Notes: generated by a model not told the origin, from the sequence alone. 64,000 nt of DNA from an uncultured Bacteroidia bacterium (GCA_903923905.1 CAIXZH010000101.1:62001-126000), one strand, 5' to 3'. Shown: positions 1-9,392, counted from the stretch's first letter. Numbers and translations: made by a program.

Positions 1-1
1 T

Positions 2-850
2 GCCAACTATCGGGATGTGATCGACCATCCGGAAGTGGAGGCGGTGGTTATCTGCTCTCCAACAGACACTCATGCCCAATACATTATAGAAATAGCCCGG
101 GCAGGAAAACACATTTTTTGCGAGAAACCTGTGGATCTCTCTCTGAAAGAAATTCAGGGAGCTATTGAGGAGGTCAGGAAGGCGGGAGTGAAACTGATGG
201 TTGGGTTTAACCGTCGTTTCGATCCCGATTTTTTAAAAATTAAACAATTAGTAGAATCCGGAAAGGTTGGGGACCCCCATATTCTGAAAATAACCTCCCG
301 TGATCCTGCACCACCACCTGCCGAATATAGTGCAGTCTCCGGAGGGATGTTTATGGACATGACCATCCATGATTTCGATATGGCCAGGTATATTACCGGG
401 AGCGAAGTTACTGAGGTCTATACCAATGCCACTGTGTTAGTGGATCCGGAAATCGGTAAAGCCGGTGATGTCGATACAGCCATTATTACGCTCACCTTTG
501 CCAATGGGGCGATCGGGGTCATTGACAATAGCCGCAAGGCAGTGTACGGCTATGACCAGCGTATCGAGATTTTCGGATCAAAAGGGATGGCTTGCGCCGA
601 TAATAATTATCCTGAAAATCACCGCTATTTTGCAGCTGACGGAGTTCACAGTTCGTTACCACTTAACTTCTTTATGGAAAGGTACCTCGAATCTTATGCC
701 AATGAGATGAAAATCTTCTGCGAGGCTGTCATTAATGATTTACCGCTTCCGGTTTCAGGAGATGACGGACTACAATCGGTCGCCATTGCTCTGGCTGCAA
801 AAAAATCATATTTAGAACATCGTCCGGTGCTGCTTTCCGAAATCTTTTAG
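2..850 (+). CDS. iolG: Gfo/Idh/MocA oxidoreductase, probably myo-inositol 2-dehydrogenase (5' partial)
   Basis: NAD(P)-dependent sugar or inositol dehydrogenase. The frame is open from base 2, so the gene begins upstream of the window and most of the Rossmann nucleotide-binding domain is missing. Counting from the GTG at 17, the family EKP motif with its catalytic lysine is at residues 36-38. The substrate-side segment GGMFMDMTIHDFD is at 109-121 and carries the conserved His118. The 'VICSPTDTHA' stretch and overall similarity favour inositol 2-dehydrogenase, but family members act on many sugars and the substrate cannot be fixed from sequence. It lies about 200 bp before a SusC/SusD pair on the same strand, which would suit catabolism of an imported polyol or sugar. 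No clear terminator separates them. Confidence 0.8.
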   Translation, partial: ANYRDVIDHPEVEAVVICSPTDTHAQYIIEIARAGKHIFCEKPVDLSLKEIQGAIEEVRKAGVKLMVGFNRRFDPDFLKIKQLVESGKVGDPHILKITSRDPAPPPAEYSAVSGGMFMDMTIHDFDMARYITGSEVTEVYTNATVLVDPEIGKAGDVDTAIITLTFANGAIGVIDNSRKAVYGYDQRIEIFGSKGMACADNNYPENHRYFAADGVHSSLPLNFFMERYLESYANEMKIFCEAVINDLPLPVSGDDGLQSVAIALAAKKSYLEHRPVLLSEIF

Positions 851-1051
851 CTGTTTTAGTTTTCAGTCTGTTATTTCGTTGTCGATTCTTCTGTATATGT
901 GATAATTATATGGGGAAAGGCAACTGCTTTAGGTTCCTTGATAAGACAATTCAGGCTCTTAAATACTATTCTGTTTTGTGTTAAGATATGTTTTTAAGAC
1001 TACTATATATATTCATTTTTACTATTTACACAATCACTAAAATCACTAATT

Positions 1052-4000
1052 ATGAAATGGAAGTCAATTTTTAAAACGCGTACAGCTCTGCTACTTATCG
1101 TAGGCGCTGTTGTATTTTCTTCCGGAGCTTATGCCAGTTCATTCTCAGGGCAAAATATTTCCGGAAATCCAGGCATTGCCGCACCGGTAAAAATCACCGG
1201 GAAGGTAACTGATGCAGCCGGTGTTCCAATACCTGGAGTAACGGTTATTGTAAAAGGGACATCTACCGGAACAGTGACCGATTCTGAAGGTAAATATCAT
1301 CTTGATGTTCCTGATGCCAGGTCAAAACTGGTCTTTTCATTTGTAGGGTATGCATCCATTGAACAATCAGCCAGTCAGAAAGAGATAAATGTTGTTCTTT
1401 CCGAAGACATTAAAAAGCTGGATGACGTGATCGTCATAGGTTATGGAACAACCAAGAAAGAGGATCTTTCGGCTTCTGTTGCTGTTATCCAGAATATGGA
1501 CCAAATAAAAGAGAGTCCAACATTTAGTCTGGAATCAATGATTCAGGGACGTATTCCGGGTGTTACCATTGCCAACCAGGGTGGACAACCGGGCGACACG
1601 CCACAGGTAACCATTCGCGGAACAGGTTCTGCCACTGAAAGCGTATTGTATGTTGTTGACGGTGTTCCCAATGCTCCATATAATCCAGCCGATGTTGAAT
1701 CAATAACGGTCTTGAAGGATGCCGCTTCAGCAGCTATTTACGGTGCAAGCGCAGGATCAGCCGGGGTTATCCTGATCACAACCCGCCAGGCAAAAGCGGG
1801 TAAAACAACAATTGATTACAACGGATTTTATGGAGTCAAGAGTGCCTGGAGATTGCCAGAATCGCTGACTGCTGCCCAGCAGGGGCAACTTTCAAACCTG
1901 GCTTTTGCAAATGCAGGAGAACAGGGACTTGCTGCCTGGGATCCAACGTTGAATCCTTCAGGCCAAATCACCCGTACTGACTGGATCCACGCGATATTCC
2001 GCACGGCAAATGTTCAAAGGCATTCTGTTACCTTAACAGGTGGTACCGATAAACTCACCTCTTTATTTCAGATTCGGGATGAAGACGAGGAAGGGACACT
2101 TCTGAATACTTACAATAAGAATGTCTCTATCCGGTACAATTCAACTTACACGGTAAGCAAGTATGTGAAGTTTAAGGAATCTATTTTCTGGAACAATAAT
2201 GATTACAGGAATACCAGTACTAACGATGGTTACCAGGGAACAGTTATTTCGGCAATCTATATGCCTCGAAACGCCACCATTTACAATCCAGACGGAACAT
2301 TCGGGGGAGTTGCTTCTCCGACATCACCTTATGTTGGAGCTTATGGAGACGTTGTAAATCCAGTTGCTTCGTTGTTAAGAAATCAATCCTTTTCAAGACG
2401 CAGTGATATTATGGCCACCTCCGAAATGGATGTTACCAATATTTTAAAAGGTCTTGAATTCACTTCAAGATTCTCCTACCGGTATCAGACAGAGTTTGAC
2501 AAAAATTTTTCGCCGGCACGTCCTGAACCGGGGAAACCTTACAATCAAAATAGTTTGTCCTACGGTTCAACTATTGGTCATACCTGGTTGTGGGAAAATA
2601 CCCTTAACTACACCCGAACGTTTAACCGGCATAATATCAGTGCAATGCTATCAACGACAGCACGTGATGATGCAAACAGAGGATTCTCAGCTGCTGCTCT
2701 CGCCCTCTCTTCAGAGGCTCCATGGGCTCAATTCTTTAATATGGCAACTATATTCAATCAAACCCTTCCAACCGATTACCAGTGGGAAGATAAGAATGTA
2801 TCCTATATTGGCCGTTTCGCATACAGTTATGCCGACCGCTATTTTGTGACCGGAAGTTATCGGAATGACATTGCCGGCAGACTTGCTCCGGGTAATCGTT
2901 CAAAATTATTCCCCGGAGTAACCGGTGCCTGGAAAATTTCATCAGAACCGTGGTTTCAAGCTTCGCTGGTAAATCTCCTGAAATTGCGCGCAAGCTGGGG
3001 TAAAATAGGGAACCTGAGTTCTATCGGTTTGAATTACGGTTATCCTGTATTGTCATCAGGTACATCTGTTCAGGTAGGGATTGGTGGCCCGATTGGTCCG
3101 GCAGAATATGTGGCAAGTGCCTATAATCCAAACCTTACCTGGGAAACTACAAAGCAGACCGATATTGGGATGGATATGTCTTTGTTCCAAAAGAGACTGA
3201 GTATTACCGCTGACTATTTCTGGAAAACGACCTTTAACCTTATCAAACAGCAGGATACCAACTGGCCTAATTCGATGGGACTTGCACCCCCGTTAATCAA
3301 TCAGGGAACAATCACCAACAAGGGTTTTGAATTTTCTGCACGCTGGGCTCAAAAGGTAGGAGAAGTGGAAGTCGATCTTGGAGGCAATCTCTCAACCTTA
3401 AAAAACAGAGTCGCCTACATTAGTGCTAACCCAAATGCCTACTGGGCTTTCGGAGACAACTATAGAACCGGTACCCTGAAGCCATTTCAATCAATAGTCG
3501 GACAACCTTATTATGCCTACTGGTTAATCAAAACAGCGGGAATATTTAAAACAGATCAGGAAGCCGCCGCTTATGTGGATAAAAACGGAAACCGGATACA
3601 GCCCAGTGCCGTGGCAGGCGACTTAAAGTTTGTTGACAAAAATGGCGATGGAGTTATCGATGACAACGACCGTCAATATATGGGAAGTTTTAATCCCACC
3701 TTTACCTATGGTTTTTCTCTTGGCGCAAAATGGAAAAACTGGGATATCAATGCTTTTTTCCAGGGTGTAGGGGGTGTTAAAATATTTAATGCCTGGAAGC
3801 AAACTACTTTAAATGAAGCGGCACAGGGGTATAACCGTTGGAATAAGATCCTTGGTGCATGGTCAACTTCAAATGTTAATTCCAATATTCCCCGGGTTAC
3901 GGTGAATGACACGAACCATAACTTTACAACCAACTCCGATTTCTTCCTTGAAAGCGGAGACTACCTTCGTCTGAAAAATCTGATGATTGGATACACCTTT

Positions 4001-4168
4001 GACAAGAGTGTCCTGGGAAGTAAAATCAGACTATACCTAAGTGGTGAAAATCTTTTCACTTCTACCAAATATTCGGGTATGGACCCTGAAGTCGGTTACC
4101 ATGGACTTGATGCCGGAACATATCCTGTTTCCAGAACCCTTTCTATGGGTGCAAAAATTAGTTTTTAA
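1052..4168 (+). CDS. SusC/RagA-family TonB-linked outer membrane transporter
   Basis: Outer-membrane TonB-dependent channel for oligosaccharides or other large nutrients, working with the SusD-type lid encoded next. A signal peptide spans about residues 1-29. A carboxypeptidase-regulatory-like beta-sandwich follows (about 48-118, ITGKVTDAAGVPIPGVTV), then a TonB-box-like DDVIVIGYG (about 125-132), a plug domain (about 135-245, including VLYVVDGVP and AASAAIYG), and a long 22-strand-type barrel ending in Phe. The length of 1038 residues is normal for SusC. The SusD gene starts 17 bp after the stop, so the two are co-transcribed. No glycoside hydrolase, sulfatase, SusR, ECF sigma or anti-sigma gene is in the window beside it, so the substrate is unknown. 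Confidence 0.95.
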   Translation: MKWKSIFKTRTALLLIVGAVVFSSGAYASSFSGQNISGNPGIAAPVKITGKVTDAAGVPIPGVTVIVKGTSTGTVTDSEGKYHLDVPDARSKLVFSFVGYASIEQSASQKEINVVLSEDIKKLDDVIVIGYGTTKKEDLSASVAVIQNMDQIKESPTFSLESMIQGRIPGVTIANQGGQPGDTPQVTIRGTGSATESVLYVVDGVPNAPYNPADVESITVLKDAASAAIYGASAGSAGVILITTRQAKAGKTTIDYNGFYGVKSAWRLPESLTAAQQGQLSNLAFANAGEQGLAAWDPTLNPSGQITRTDWIHAIFRTANVQRHSVTLTGGTDKLTSLFQIRDEDEEGTLLNTYNKNVSIRYNSTYTVSKYVKFKESIFWNNNDYRNTSTNDGYQGTVISAIYMPRNATIYNPDGTFGGVASPTSPYVGAYGDVVNPVASLLRNQSFSRRSDIMATSEMDVTNILKGLEFTSRFSYRYQTEFDKNFSPARPEPGKPYNQNSLSYGSTIGHTWLWENTLNYTRTFNRHNISAMLSTTARDDANRGFSAAALALSSEAPWAQFFNMATIFNQTLPTDYQWEDKNVSYIGRFAYSYADRYFVTGSYRNDIAGRLAPGNRSKLFPGVTGAWKISSEPWFQASLVNLLKLRASWGKIGNLSSIGLNYGYPVLSSGTSVQVGIGGPIGPAEYVASAYNPNLTWETTKQTDIGMDMSLFQKRLSITADYFWKTTFNLIKQQDTNWPNSMGLAPPLINQGTITNKGFEFSARWAQKVGEVEVDLGGNLSTLKNRVAYISANPNAYWAFGDNYRTGTLKPFQSIVGQPYYAYWLIKTAGIFKTDQEAAAYVDKNGNRIQPSAVAGDLKFVDKNGDGVIDDNDRQYMGSFNPTFTYGFSLGAKWKNWDINAFFQGVGGVKIFNAWKQTTLNEAAQGYNRWNKILGAWSTSNVNSNIPRVTVNDTNHNFTTNSDFFLESGDYLRLKNLMIGYTFDKSVLGSKIRLYLSGENLFTSTKYSGMDPEVGYHGLDAGTYPVSRTLSMGAKISF

Positions 4169-4185
4169 TCTATAACATCTGAAAA

Positions 4186-5751
4186 ATGAAAAAGATATAT
4201 TTCGTTTTAGTTTCCTTCTTACTGTTAACGTCATGTTCAAAGAATTTTGTAAACGTTGACCCTTTAGGAAATCCAACCACTGCCTATTTCTGGCACACTG
4301 CCGATGATATAAACAGGGCATGCAATGCCATGTACATGGGAATGAGTTCCGAACAGACATTCGGGCAGAATATTTTCTTTATGATGACCGCTTCTGATGA
4401 CGTAGTTGTTGGTCGTAATGACGATGGAGAGGCTGTTGATGTAAAAAACTTTAATTGCACCGGACGCGGATATTATGTTCCTGCACCCTGGAACAGCCTC
4501 TATAATATGATGGCTCTTGCAAATCAGGTTATTGCAAATATTGACAATGCAACCGTATCCAAGGAGCTGATAAACCGTGCAAAGGGTGAAGCGTATTTCA
4601 TGCGTGGATTTGATCACTTCTGGATTGCTTACCTGTGGGGTAGTAAAGACCAGGGTGTTCCTTTTGACGGACCTGAAAATCCCCTTTATCAGAAAAGAAT
4701 CGCTCCACAGTTAGCCTCTGTCATTGATAATTATAAACAGGTTATCTCCGACTTACAAAAGGCAGCGAATCTGTTACCTTACTTTTCATCGTATGGTCAG
4801 GGCGACTGGGGACGTGCCCACAAAGCAGCAGCATGGGCCTACATGGCGAAGACCTACCTGTATTGGGCTCAGTACGATCCAAGCAAATATGCTCTGATTC
4901 CTGCTTTATGCGACTCAATTACCAATCAGGGAGGTTGTGCCTTGTTACCAAGCTATAAATCAGTATTCACAATTGCAAATAACTGGTCGTCGGAATATAT
5001 CTGGTCGGTCAACGGAGGCGTGAATGGTGGCAGCGAATTTCCCGGAGTTATCCTGGAGAACCAGGGATGGGGAGTTTATAACGGTTGGGGATATTGCCAG
5101 CCTACTGAAGAGCTTTATGAAGAATATGAACAGGGAGATCCGCGAAGAGAAGCGACCATCCTGAAATTTGGCGATACCTTCACATACTTCGGAGTCTCAC
5201 GACAATATTGGTCTACAAATAGTCCCACCGGAATGCAAAACAATAAATACATGGAGGCCTTCAGCTATGGAACCAATTCCAATGCAGCAAGCAATGCCTT
5301 TATCAATCAAAATGGGAATAACCCAGGAACCTGCCAAAACGTCCCGCTGATCAGGTATGCTGAAATCCTCCTCTTCAAGGCAGAGGCTTTGATTCAAATG
5401 AATCAGAATACTGCAGCTGCAGCTCCGCTCAATCAGGTGAGAAATCGTGCCGGATTGCCTTCAATTGCCTCTCCCACTATAGCAGACCTTAAACATGAAC
5501 GCCGTGTTGAGCTTGCGATTGAATGGAGCGACCGTTTAATGGACCTGAAACGCTGGGGTGATTATGACAATATTCGGCAGCCGTTACATGGCCGGATTCA
5601 CGCTGACAAGACAGATCCGAATTCACCATATACGATTCAGGTTGTATGGCCTGCCCGTACTTTTACAACACCCAAAGACCTGGTATGGCCAATCAATCCT
5701 GATGAAATCATCCTTGCTAATGGCGCCTACAAGCAAAATGCCGGGTGGTGA
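4186..5751 (+). CDS. SusD/RagB-family nutrient-binding outer membrane lipoprotein
   Basis: Surface lipoprotein that caps the SusC channel and binds the nutrient. The N terminus is a lipoprotein signal with the lipobox cysteine at residue 17 (LLLTSC). The TPR-like helical SusD fold is recognisable from segments such as RAKGEAYFMRGFDHFW and, near the C terminus, RYAEILLFKAEALIQMN and HERRVELAIEWSDRLMDLKRW. The length of 521 residues is typical. It is the second gene of a two-gene susCD unit and is followed about 50 bp later by a strong hairpin that probably ends the transcript. The ligand cannot be deduced from sequence. Confidence 0.95.
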   Translation: MKKIYFVLVSFLLLTSCSKNFVNVDPLGNPTTAYFWHTADDINRACNAMYMGMSSEQTFGQNIFFMMTASDDVVVGRNDDGEAVDVKNFNCTGRGYYVPAPWNSLYNMMALANQVIANIDNATVSKELINRAKGEAYFMRGFDHFWIAYLWGSKDQGVPFDGPENPLYQKRIAPQLASVIDNYKQVISDLQKAANLLPYFSSYGQGDWGRAHKAAAWAYMAKTYLYWAQYDPSKYALIPALCDSITNQGGCALLPSYKSVFTIANNWSSEYIWSVNGGVNGGSEFPGVILENQGWGVYNGWGYCQPTEELYEEYEQGDPRREATILKFGDTFTYFGVSRQYWSTNSPTGMQNNKYMEAFSYGTNSNAASNAFINQNGNNPGTCQNVPLIRYAEILLFKAEALIQMNQNTAAAAPLNQVRNRAGLPSIASPTIADLKHERRVELAIEWSDRLMDLKRWGDYDNIRQPLHGRIHADKTDPNSPYTIQVVWPARTFTTPKDLVWPINPDEIILANGAYKQNAGW

Positions 5752-5801
5752 CCGTCCAATAATGGACCTGACCATTCAACCTTTTTATAATTAAATGCCT
5801 T

Positions 5802-5838
5802 GCGCTCCTCTTTTGTAAATTACTCAAAAGAGGAGCGC
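5802..5838 (+). terminator. Hairpin terminator of the susCD unit
   Basis: A perfect 14-bp stem (GCGCTCCTCTTTTG pairing with CAAAAGAGGAGCGC) around a 9-nt loop lies about 50 bp after the susD stop. The downstream bases are only moderately T-rich (CCTGGTTTTG), so it may act as a terminator, a transcript-end stabiliser, or both. Confidence 0.7.
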
Positions 5839-6049
5839 CCTGGTTTTGCAATCAACAGAAATTAAGATGATTAAAAAATCATCTTTGCTGATGTTGTTCG
5901 ACTGCAAAATGCAGACTAAAGATTCGCTGGTAATTTCGGCCTGCTTTTCAGTTTCTGCTATCAATGAAGTTAATAGTTGAATGTTTCGGAGATTGGTCTC
6001 TGAATAGGGGTGCTGAGATAGTAATTTTATAAATCAATAGACTTTATTT

Positions 6050-6083
6050 TTTGCCTTAATCCAAGGAGATTTTTCTACATTTG
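6050..6083 (+). promoter_or_regulatory. Predicted promoter for dnaX
   Basis: The -7 element TACATTTG (6076-6083) matches the Bacteroidota consensus TAnnTTTG. It is preceded 22 bp upstream by TTTG (6050-6053) at the -33 position. The predicted start is near 6090, giving a leader of roughly 155 nt. Confidence 0.55.
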
Positions 6084-6246
6084 CAAAACAGAAATGGCAA
6101 AGAGCAAAGAATACAGCCTGCACCTATAAATAGGGTGGAAAATGCACTATAATTTGAATTGTGTATGTTCTTTGCACTTCATTTTTATAAATTATTGAAT
6201 ATCAATATTATTAATATTTGACTCGCAAATCCGCCTTGTAAGTTTT

Positions 6247-7371
6247 ATGGAAAACTATATCGTTTCTGCACGAAAATACCGCCCTGATACATTTGGTTCA
6301 GTAGTGGGTCAGCCTTCGATTACTTCGACCCTGAAAAATGCGATCCGAAGCAACCATCTTGCTCATGCTTATCTTTTTTGTGGTCCCCGGGGTGTGGGTA
6401 AAACCACTTCAGCCCGTATTTTTGCCAAAACTATTAATTGTCTGAATCTTGATGACCATACAGAACCATGTAATCGTTGCGAATCGTGTTTGTCTTTCTC
6501 CGAAAATCGCTCTTACAATATTCATGAGCTCGATGCTGCTTCCAATAATTCAGTGGATGATATCCGTTCTTTGGTTGATAAAGTGAGAATTCCGCCTCAA
6601 ATCGGTAAATACAGCGTCTATATTATCGATGAGGTTCATATGTTATCCCAGGCTGCTTTCAACGCGTTTTTAAAAACACTGGAAGAACCTCCGGGACATG
6701 CTATCTTTATCCTGGCAACTACCGAGAAACACAAAATCCTGCCAACTATTCTTTCGCGTTGTCAAATCTACGATTTCAACAGGATCACCATTCCTGACAT
6801 TGAAAAACACCTTTTGGAAGTTGCTCAAAAAGAGCACATTTTTGCAGAACCTGAAGCTCTGAATGTCATTGCTCAGAAAGCTGACGGTGCCATGCGCGAC
6901 GCACTTTCAATTTTTGATCAGGTCGTTAGTTTCTGTGGCGCAAACGTTACTTACAAAGACACTATTGCCAATCTGAATGTACTCGATTATGATTACTATT
7001 TTAAATTAACAGATTGTTTCCAGACGGGTGATATTCCGGGTACATTAATGATATTCAGTGAGATATTGGACAAAGGGTTCAATGCTCATCATTTCATCAT
7101 GGGCCTTGGTCAGCATTTTCGCGACCTTTTGATCTGTAAAGATGCTGTTACAGTTCAATTACTTGAAGTAGGTGGCGAGATTCGTGAAAGGTATAAAAAA
7201 CAGGCAGCACATTGTTCTGTTAATTTCCTGATCGGTGCACTTCAATTGACTGCTGATTGCGATATCCAGTATAAATCATCCTCCAATAAACGGTTCCTGG
7301 TCGAATTGACACTGGTCAGAATTGATCAGTTGGAAGAGTTGTTAAAAAAAAAACAATTGACGACGCCATAG
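6247..7371 (+). CDS. dnaX: DNA polymerase III subunit gamma/tau, N-terminal ATPase part (gamma-length product)
   Basis: Clamp-loader ATPase of the replicative polymerase. Visible motifs are Walker A GPRGVGKT (46-53), a zinc-binding set Cys65/75/78/81, Walker B YIIDEVH (125-131), FLKTLEEPP, and the arginine-finger SRC (170-172). Domain III follows. The frame stops at 7371 just after a run of ten A (7344-7353), giving 374 residues, about the length of a gamma-type product. Bacteroidota DnaX proteins are usually single chains near 600 residues. Here the missing C terminus continues in the -1 frame without a stop (next entry). Either the A10 run drives ribosomal frameshifting or transcriptional slippage to make gamma and tau from one gene, or an indel or assembly error broke the frame. 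Confidence 0.93.
   Translation: MENYIVSARKYRPDTFGSVVGQPSITSTLKNAIRSNHLAHAYLFCGPRGVGKTTSARIFAKTINCLNLDDHTEPCNRCESCLSFSENRSYNIHELDAASNNSVDDIRSLVDKVRIPPQIGKYSVYIIDEVHMLSQAAFNAFLKTLEEPPGHAIFILATTEKHKILPTILSRCQIYDFNRITIPDIEKHLLEVAQKEHIFAEPEALNVIAQKADGAMRDALSIFDQVVSFCGANVTYKDTIANLNVLDYDYYFKLTDCFQTGDIPGTLMIFSEILDKGFNAHHFIMGLGQHFRDLLICKDAVTVQLLEVGGEIRERYKKQAAHCSVNFLIGALQLTADCDIQYKSSSNKRFLVELTLVRIDQLEELLKKKQLTTP
7344..7353 (+). promoter_or_regulatory. A10 slippery run joining dnaX gamma and tau frames
   Basis: Ten consecutive A follow TTGTT. In the zero frame they read Leu-Lys-Lys-Lys-Gln and reach TAG at 7369-7371. One base back they read into a frame open to 8015. A purine-rich GGAAGAG (7332-7338) lies upstream at a distance that could act as an internal Shine-Dalgarno stimulator. 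No strong downstream stem-loop was seen. Comparable A-runs produce gamma and tau by ribosomal frameshift in Escherichia coli and by polymerase slippage in Thermus thermophilus. Confidence 0.6.
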
Positions 7372-8015
7372 CCACCTTATCGCTGTTACCCATCTTTGCT
7401 AAGATGGATACAGATAAGAAGGTCGGTTATTCAGATCCTGCTAGTTTAGATTTTCCCAATCCACCCCGATCAACATTGGTAAACAGTTCTGTAAATGAGA
7501 GACCTGTAGCCCGAAAGATAATAAATAGGGGAGCCTTTTCTACTCCATCTATCCTGGATGCCTTAAAAGATGACCCAAAATCTGAAAAAACTGATCGGGT
7601 TGCTCAGGAGGAGGGAGTCCAGTATTCAGGAAAGGTGGCGGTGAAAATTTTTACTGAGACCGAACTAATTGAAGCCTGGAGGAGTTTTGTAAATACCATT
7701 GATGCCCCCCAACTAAAATCGGCGCTCAGCGCCCGGGAACCCAGTTTAAACAATCATTGGAAAATCGGCTATGAACTTGATACAGAGCTGCAATTTAATC
7801 GTCTTACCCTTGACCTGAAACCAAAATTGCAGAGCTATCTACGCCACAGATTTGAAAACGAAGCAATTGAAATTCATTTTAAAGTATCTGAAGGAACCAG
7901 TATTCAATCGGGTATTCCATACACTGATGAGGAGAGATGGAATTTGCTCGTAACCAAATATCCTGCTCTGGCAACGTTAAAGTCAAAATTTGGTTTAGAT
8001 TTTGAGCATTATTAA
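7350..8015 (+). CDS. dnaX: DnaX C-terminal (tau-specific) region in the -1 frame
   Basis: C-terminal part of DNA polymerase III tau. After a -1 shift in the A10 run the frame reads K-T-I-D-D-A-I-A-T-L-S-L-L-P-I-F-A-K and runs uninterrupted to the stop at 8013-8015, so the complete tau would be about 589 residues. The first ATG in this frame is at 7404 (203 residues), but no ribosome-binding signal supports an independent gene. A poorly conserved linker is followed by a folded segment (about the last 120 residues: TETELIEAWRSFVNTI, LSAREPSL, LQSYLRHRFENEAIEIHFKV, YPALATLKSKFGLDFEHY) that resembles the C-terminal end of Bacteroidota DnaX proteins. A separate gene is much less likely than an out-of-frame extension. 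Confidence 0.8.
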   Translation, partial: KTIDDAIATLSLLPIFAKMDTDKKVGYSDPASLDFPNPPRSTLVNSSVNERPVARKIINRGAFSTPSILDALKDDPKSEKTDRVAQEEGVQYSGKVAVKIFTETELIEAWRSFVNTIDAPQLKSALSAREPSLNNHWKIGYELDTELQFNRLTLDLKPKLQSYLRHRFENEAIEIHFKVSEGTSIQSGIPYTDEERWNLLVTKYPALATLKSKFGLDFEHY

Positions 8016-8034
8016 GTTGTAGTGATTATTTTTG
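8001..8034 (+). promoter_or_regulatory. Predicted promoter for icd, bracketed by an inverted repeat
   Basis: TTTG (8001-8004) and TATTTTTG (8027-8034, TAnnTTTG) are 22 bp apart, the Bacteroidota layout. The -7 box lies inside an 8-bp inverted repeat, TTAAGTTG (8012-8019) and CAACTTAA (8041-8048), which could be an operator or just chance in A/T-rich DNA. Confidence 0.5.
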
Positions 8035-8093
8035 CACCATCAACTTAAATCGAAAAAATAATTTATAATTAATTTAAATATAAAATCTTTTCA

Positions 8094-9323
8094 ATGCAAA
8101 AAATTAAAGTACTGAATCCGGTAGTGGAACTCGATGGGGATGAGATGACCCGAATCATCTGGAAAATGATCAGGGAGCAATTGATCCTTCCTTTTCTGGA
8201 CATTGACATTAAATATTATGATCTTGGGATTGAACACCGTGATGCTACAGATGATCAGGTGACTATAGATGCTGCTTATGCCATTAAAAAATACAAGGTG
8301 GGCATCAAATGTGCAACCATTACCCCTGACGAAGCCCGGATGACTGAGTTTGGACTGAAGAAAATGTACAAATCACCTAATGGAACTATCCGAAATATTC
8401 TGGATGGAACAATCTTCAGGGAACCGATCGTGGTCCAAAATGTTCCGAGACTCATACCACAATGGACAGCTCCGATTGTCATTGGCCGTCATGCTTTTGG
8501 CGATCAGTATCGTGCTACCGACATTGTGGTTGATCGTCCTGGAAAATTAACGATGACCTTCATCCCTGATGATGGCACCGGTGCAGAGGAACACGATGTG
8601 TATCATTTTGCAGGTCCCGGAGTCGCACTCTCGATGTACAATACAGAAGCCTCAATCCGCGGTTTTGCCCATAGTTGCTTTAAAATGGCCCTGACTAAAA
8701 AATGGCCACTCTACCTCTCCACAAAAAACACAATTCTGAAAAAGTACGACGGCTTCTTCAAGGATATTTTTGAGGAGATCTTCCAATATGATTATAAAGA
8801 TCAGTTTAAAGCTGCAGGTATTACCTATGAACACCGTCTGATTGATGACATGGTGGCCTCAGCCTTGAAATGGAATGGCAACTTCATTTGGGCATGTAAA
8901 AACTATGATGGTGATGTTCAATCTGATACTGTAGCCCAGGGTTTTGGCTCTCTGGGTTTAATGACCTCTGTTTTAATGACTCCCGATGGGGATGTTATGG
9001 AAGCTGAGGCAGCTCACGGTACAGTAACCCGCCATTACAGGGAATACCAGAAGGGACGCCCAACTTCGACCAACCCTATTGCATCGATTTATGCATGGAC
9101 CCGTGGACTCGCTTTTCGCGGGAAATTGGATAACAACCAGCCGTTGATTGATTTTGCACTGTTGCTTGAAAATGTTTGTATCGATACCGTTGAGGCTGGG
9201 AAAATGACCAAAGATTTAGCCCTCTCTATCTACGGTGAGAATTTAAAACCTGAACATTATTTAACCACTGAACTATTTATGGCCGAATTGTCCAGGCTTA
9301 TCAATCAAAGAATGGGAAATTAA
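8094..9323 (+). CDS. icd: NADP-dependent isocitrate dehydrogenase (homodimeric type II)
   Basis: Oxidatively decarboxylates isocitrate to 2-oxoglutarate with NADP in the TCA cycle. The 409-residue length and the opening [13 protein letters not shown] place it in the eukaryote-like homodimeric NADP-IDH family, not the E. coli Icd family. Conserved segments include [13 protein letters not shown], the FGDQYRATD region, the catalytic [24 protein letters not shown] segment and [16 protein letters not shown]. It stands alone with its own promoter. Its product feeds the korAB-encoded 2-oxoacid:ferredoxin oxidoreductase elsewhere in this window. Confidence 0.96.
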   Translation: MQKIKVLNPVVELDGDEMTRIIWKMIREQLILPFLDIDIKYYDLGIEHRDATDDQVTIDAAYAIKKYKVGIKCATITPDEARMTEFGLKKMYKSPNGTIRNILDGTIFREPIVVQNVPRLIPQWTAPIVIGRHAFGDQYRATDIVVDRPGKLTMTFIPDDGTGAEEHDVYHFAGPGVALSMYNTEASIRGFAHSCFKMALTKKWPLYLSTKNTILKKYDGFFKDIFEEIFQYDYKDQFKAAGITYEHRLIDDMVASALKWNGNFIWACKNYDGDVQSDTVAQGFGSLGLMTSVLMTPDGDVMEAEAAHGTVTRHYREYQKGRPTSTNPIASIYAWTRGLAFRGKLDNNQPLIDFALLLENVCIDTVEAGKMTKDLALSIYGENLKPEHYLTTELFMAELSRLINQRMGN

Positions 9324-9392
9324 AGGGAATTGTTAAATCAACGTTCAATTAAATTTGATATTTTTAAATGATTTAATTAAAACCATAAAATC

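Larger units (their letters stand above)
5752..6246. other. 495-bp intergenic region between susD and dnaX
   Basis: No gene of convincing size is seen. The region holds the susCD terminator hairpin (5802-5838), a second perfect 9-bp inverted repeat with an AAAA loop (5864-5885), a good Bacteroidota promoter (6050-6083) and about 150 bp of A/T-rich leader before dnaX. A 11-codon ATG frame (6094-6129) sits just after the promoter but has nothing else in its favour. Confidence 0.6.

Noticed and set aside
5995-6030. GGGGTGCTGAGAT resembling the TPP riboswitch core
   Set aside because: The downstream conserved parts of a THI box (such as ACCTGATC and the closing stem) are absent, and the gene downstream is dnaX.
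6094-6129. 11-codon ATG frame in the dnaX leader as a leader peptide
   Set aside because: No codon pattern, attenuator structure or ribosome-binding signal supports it; such short frames occur by chance.
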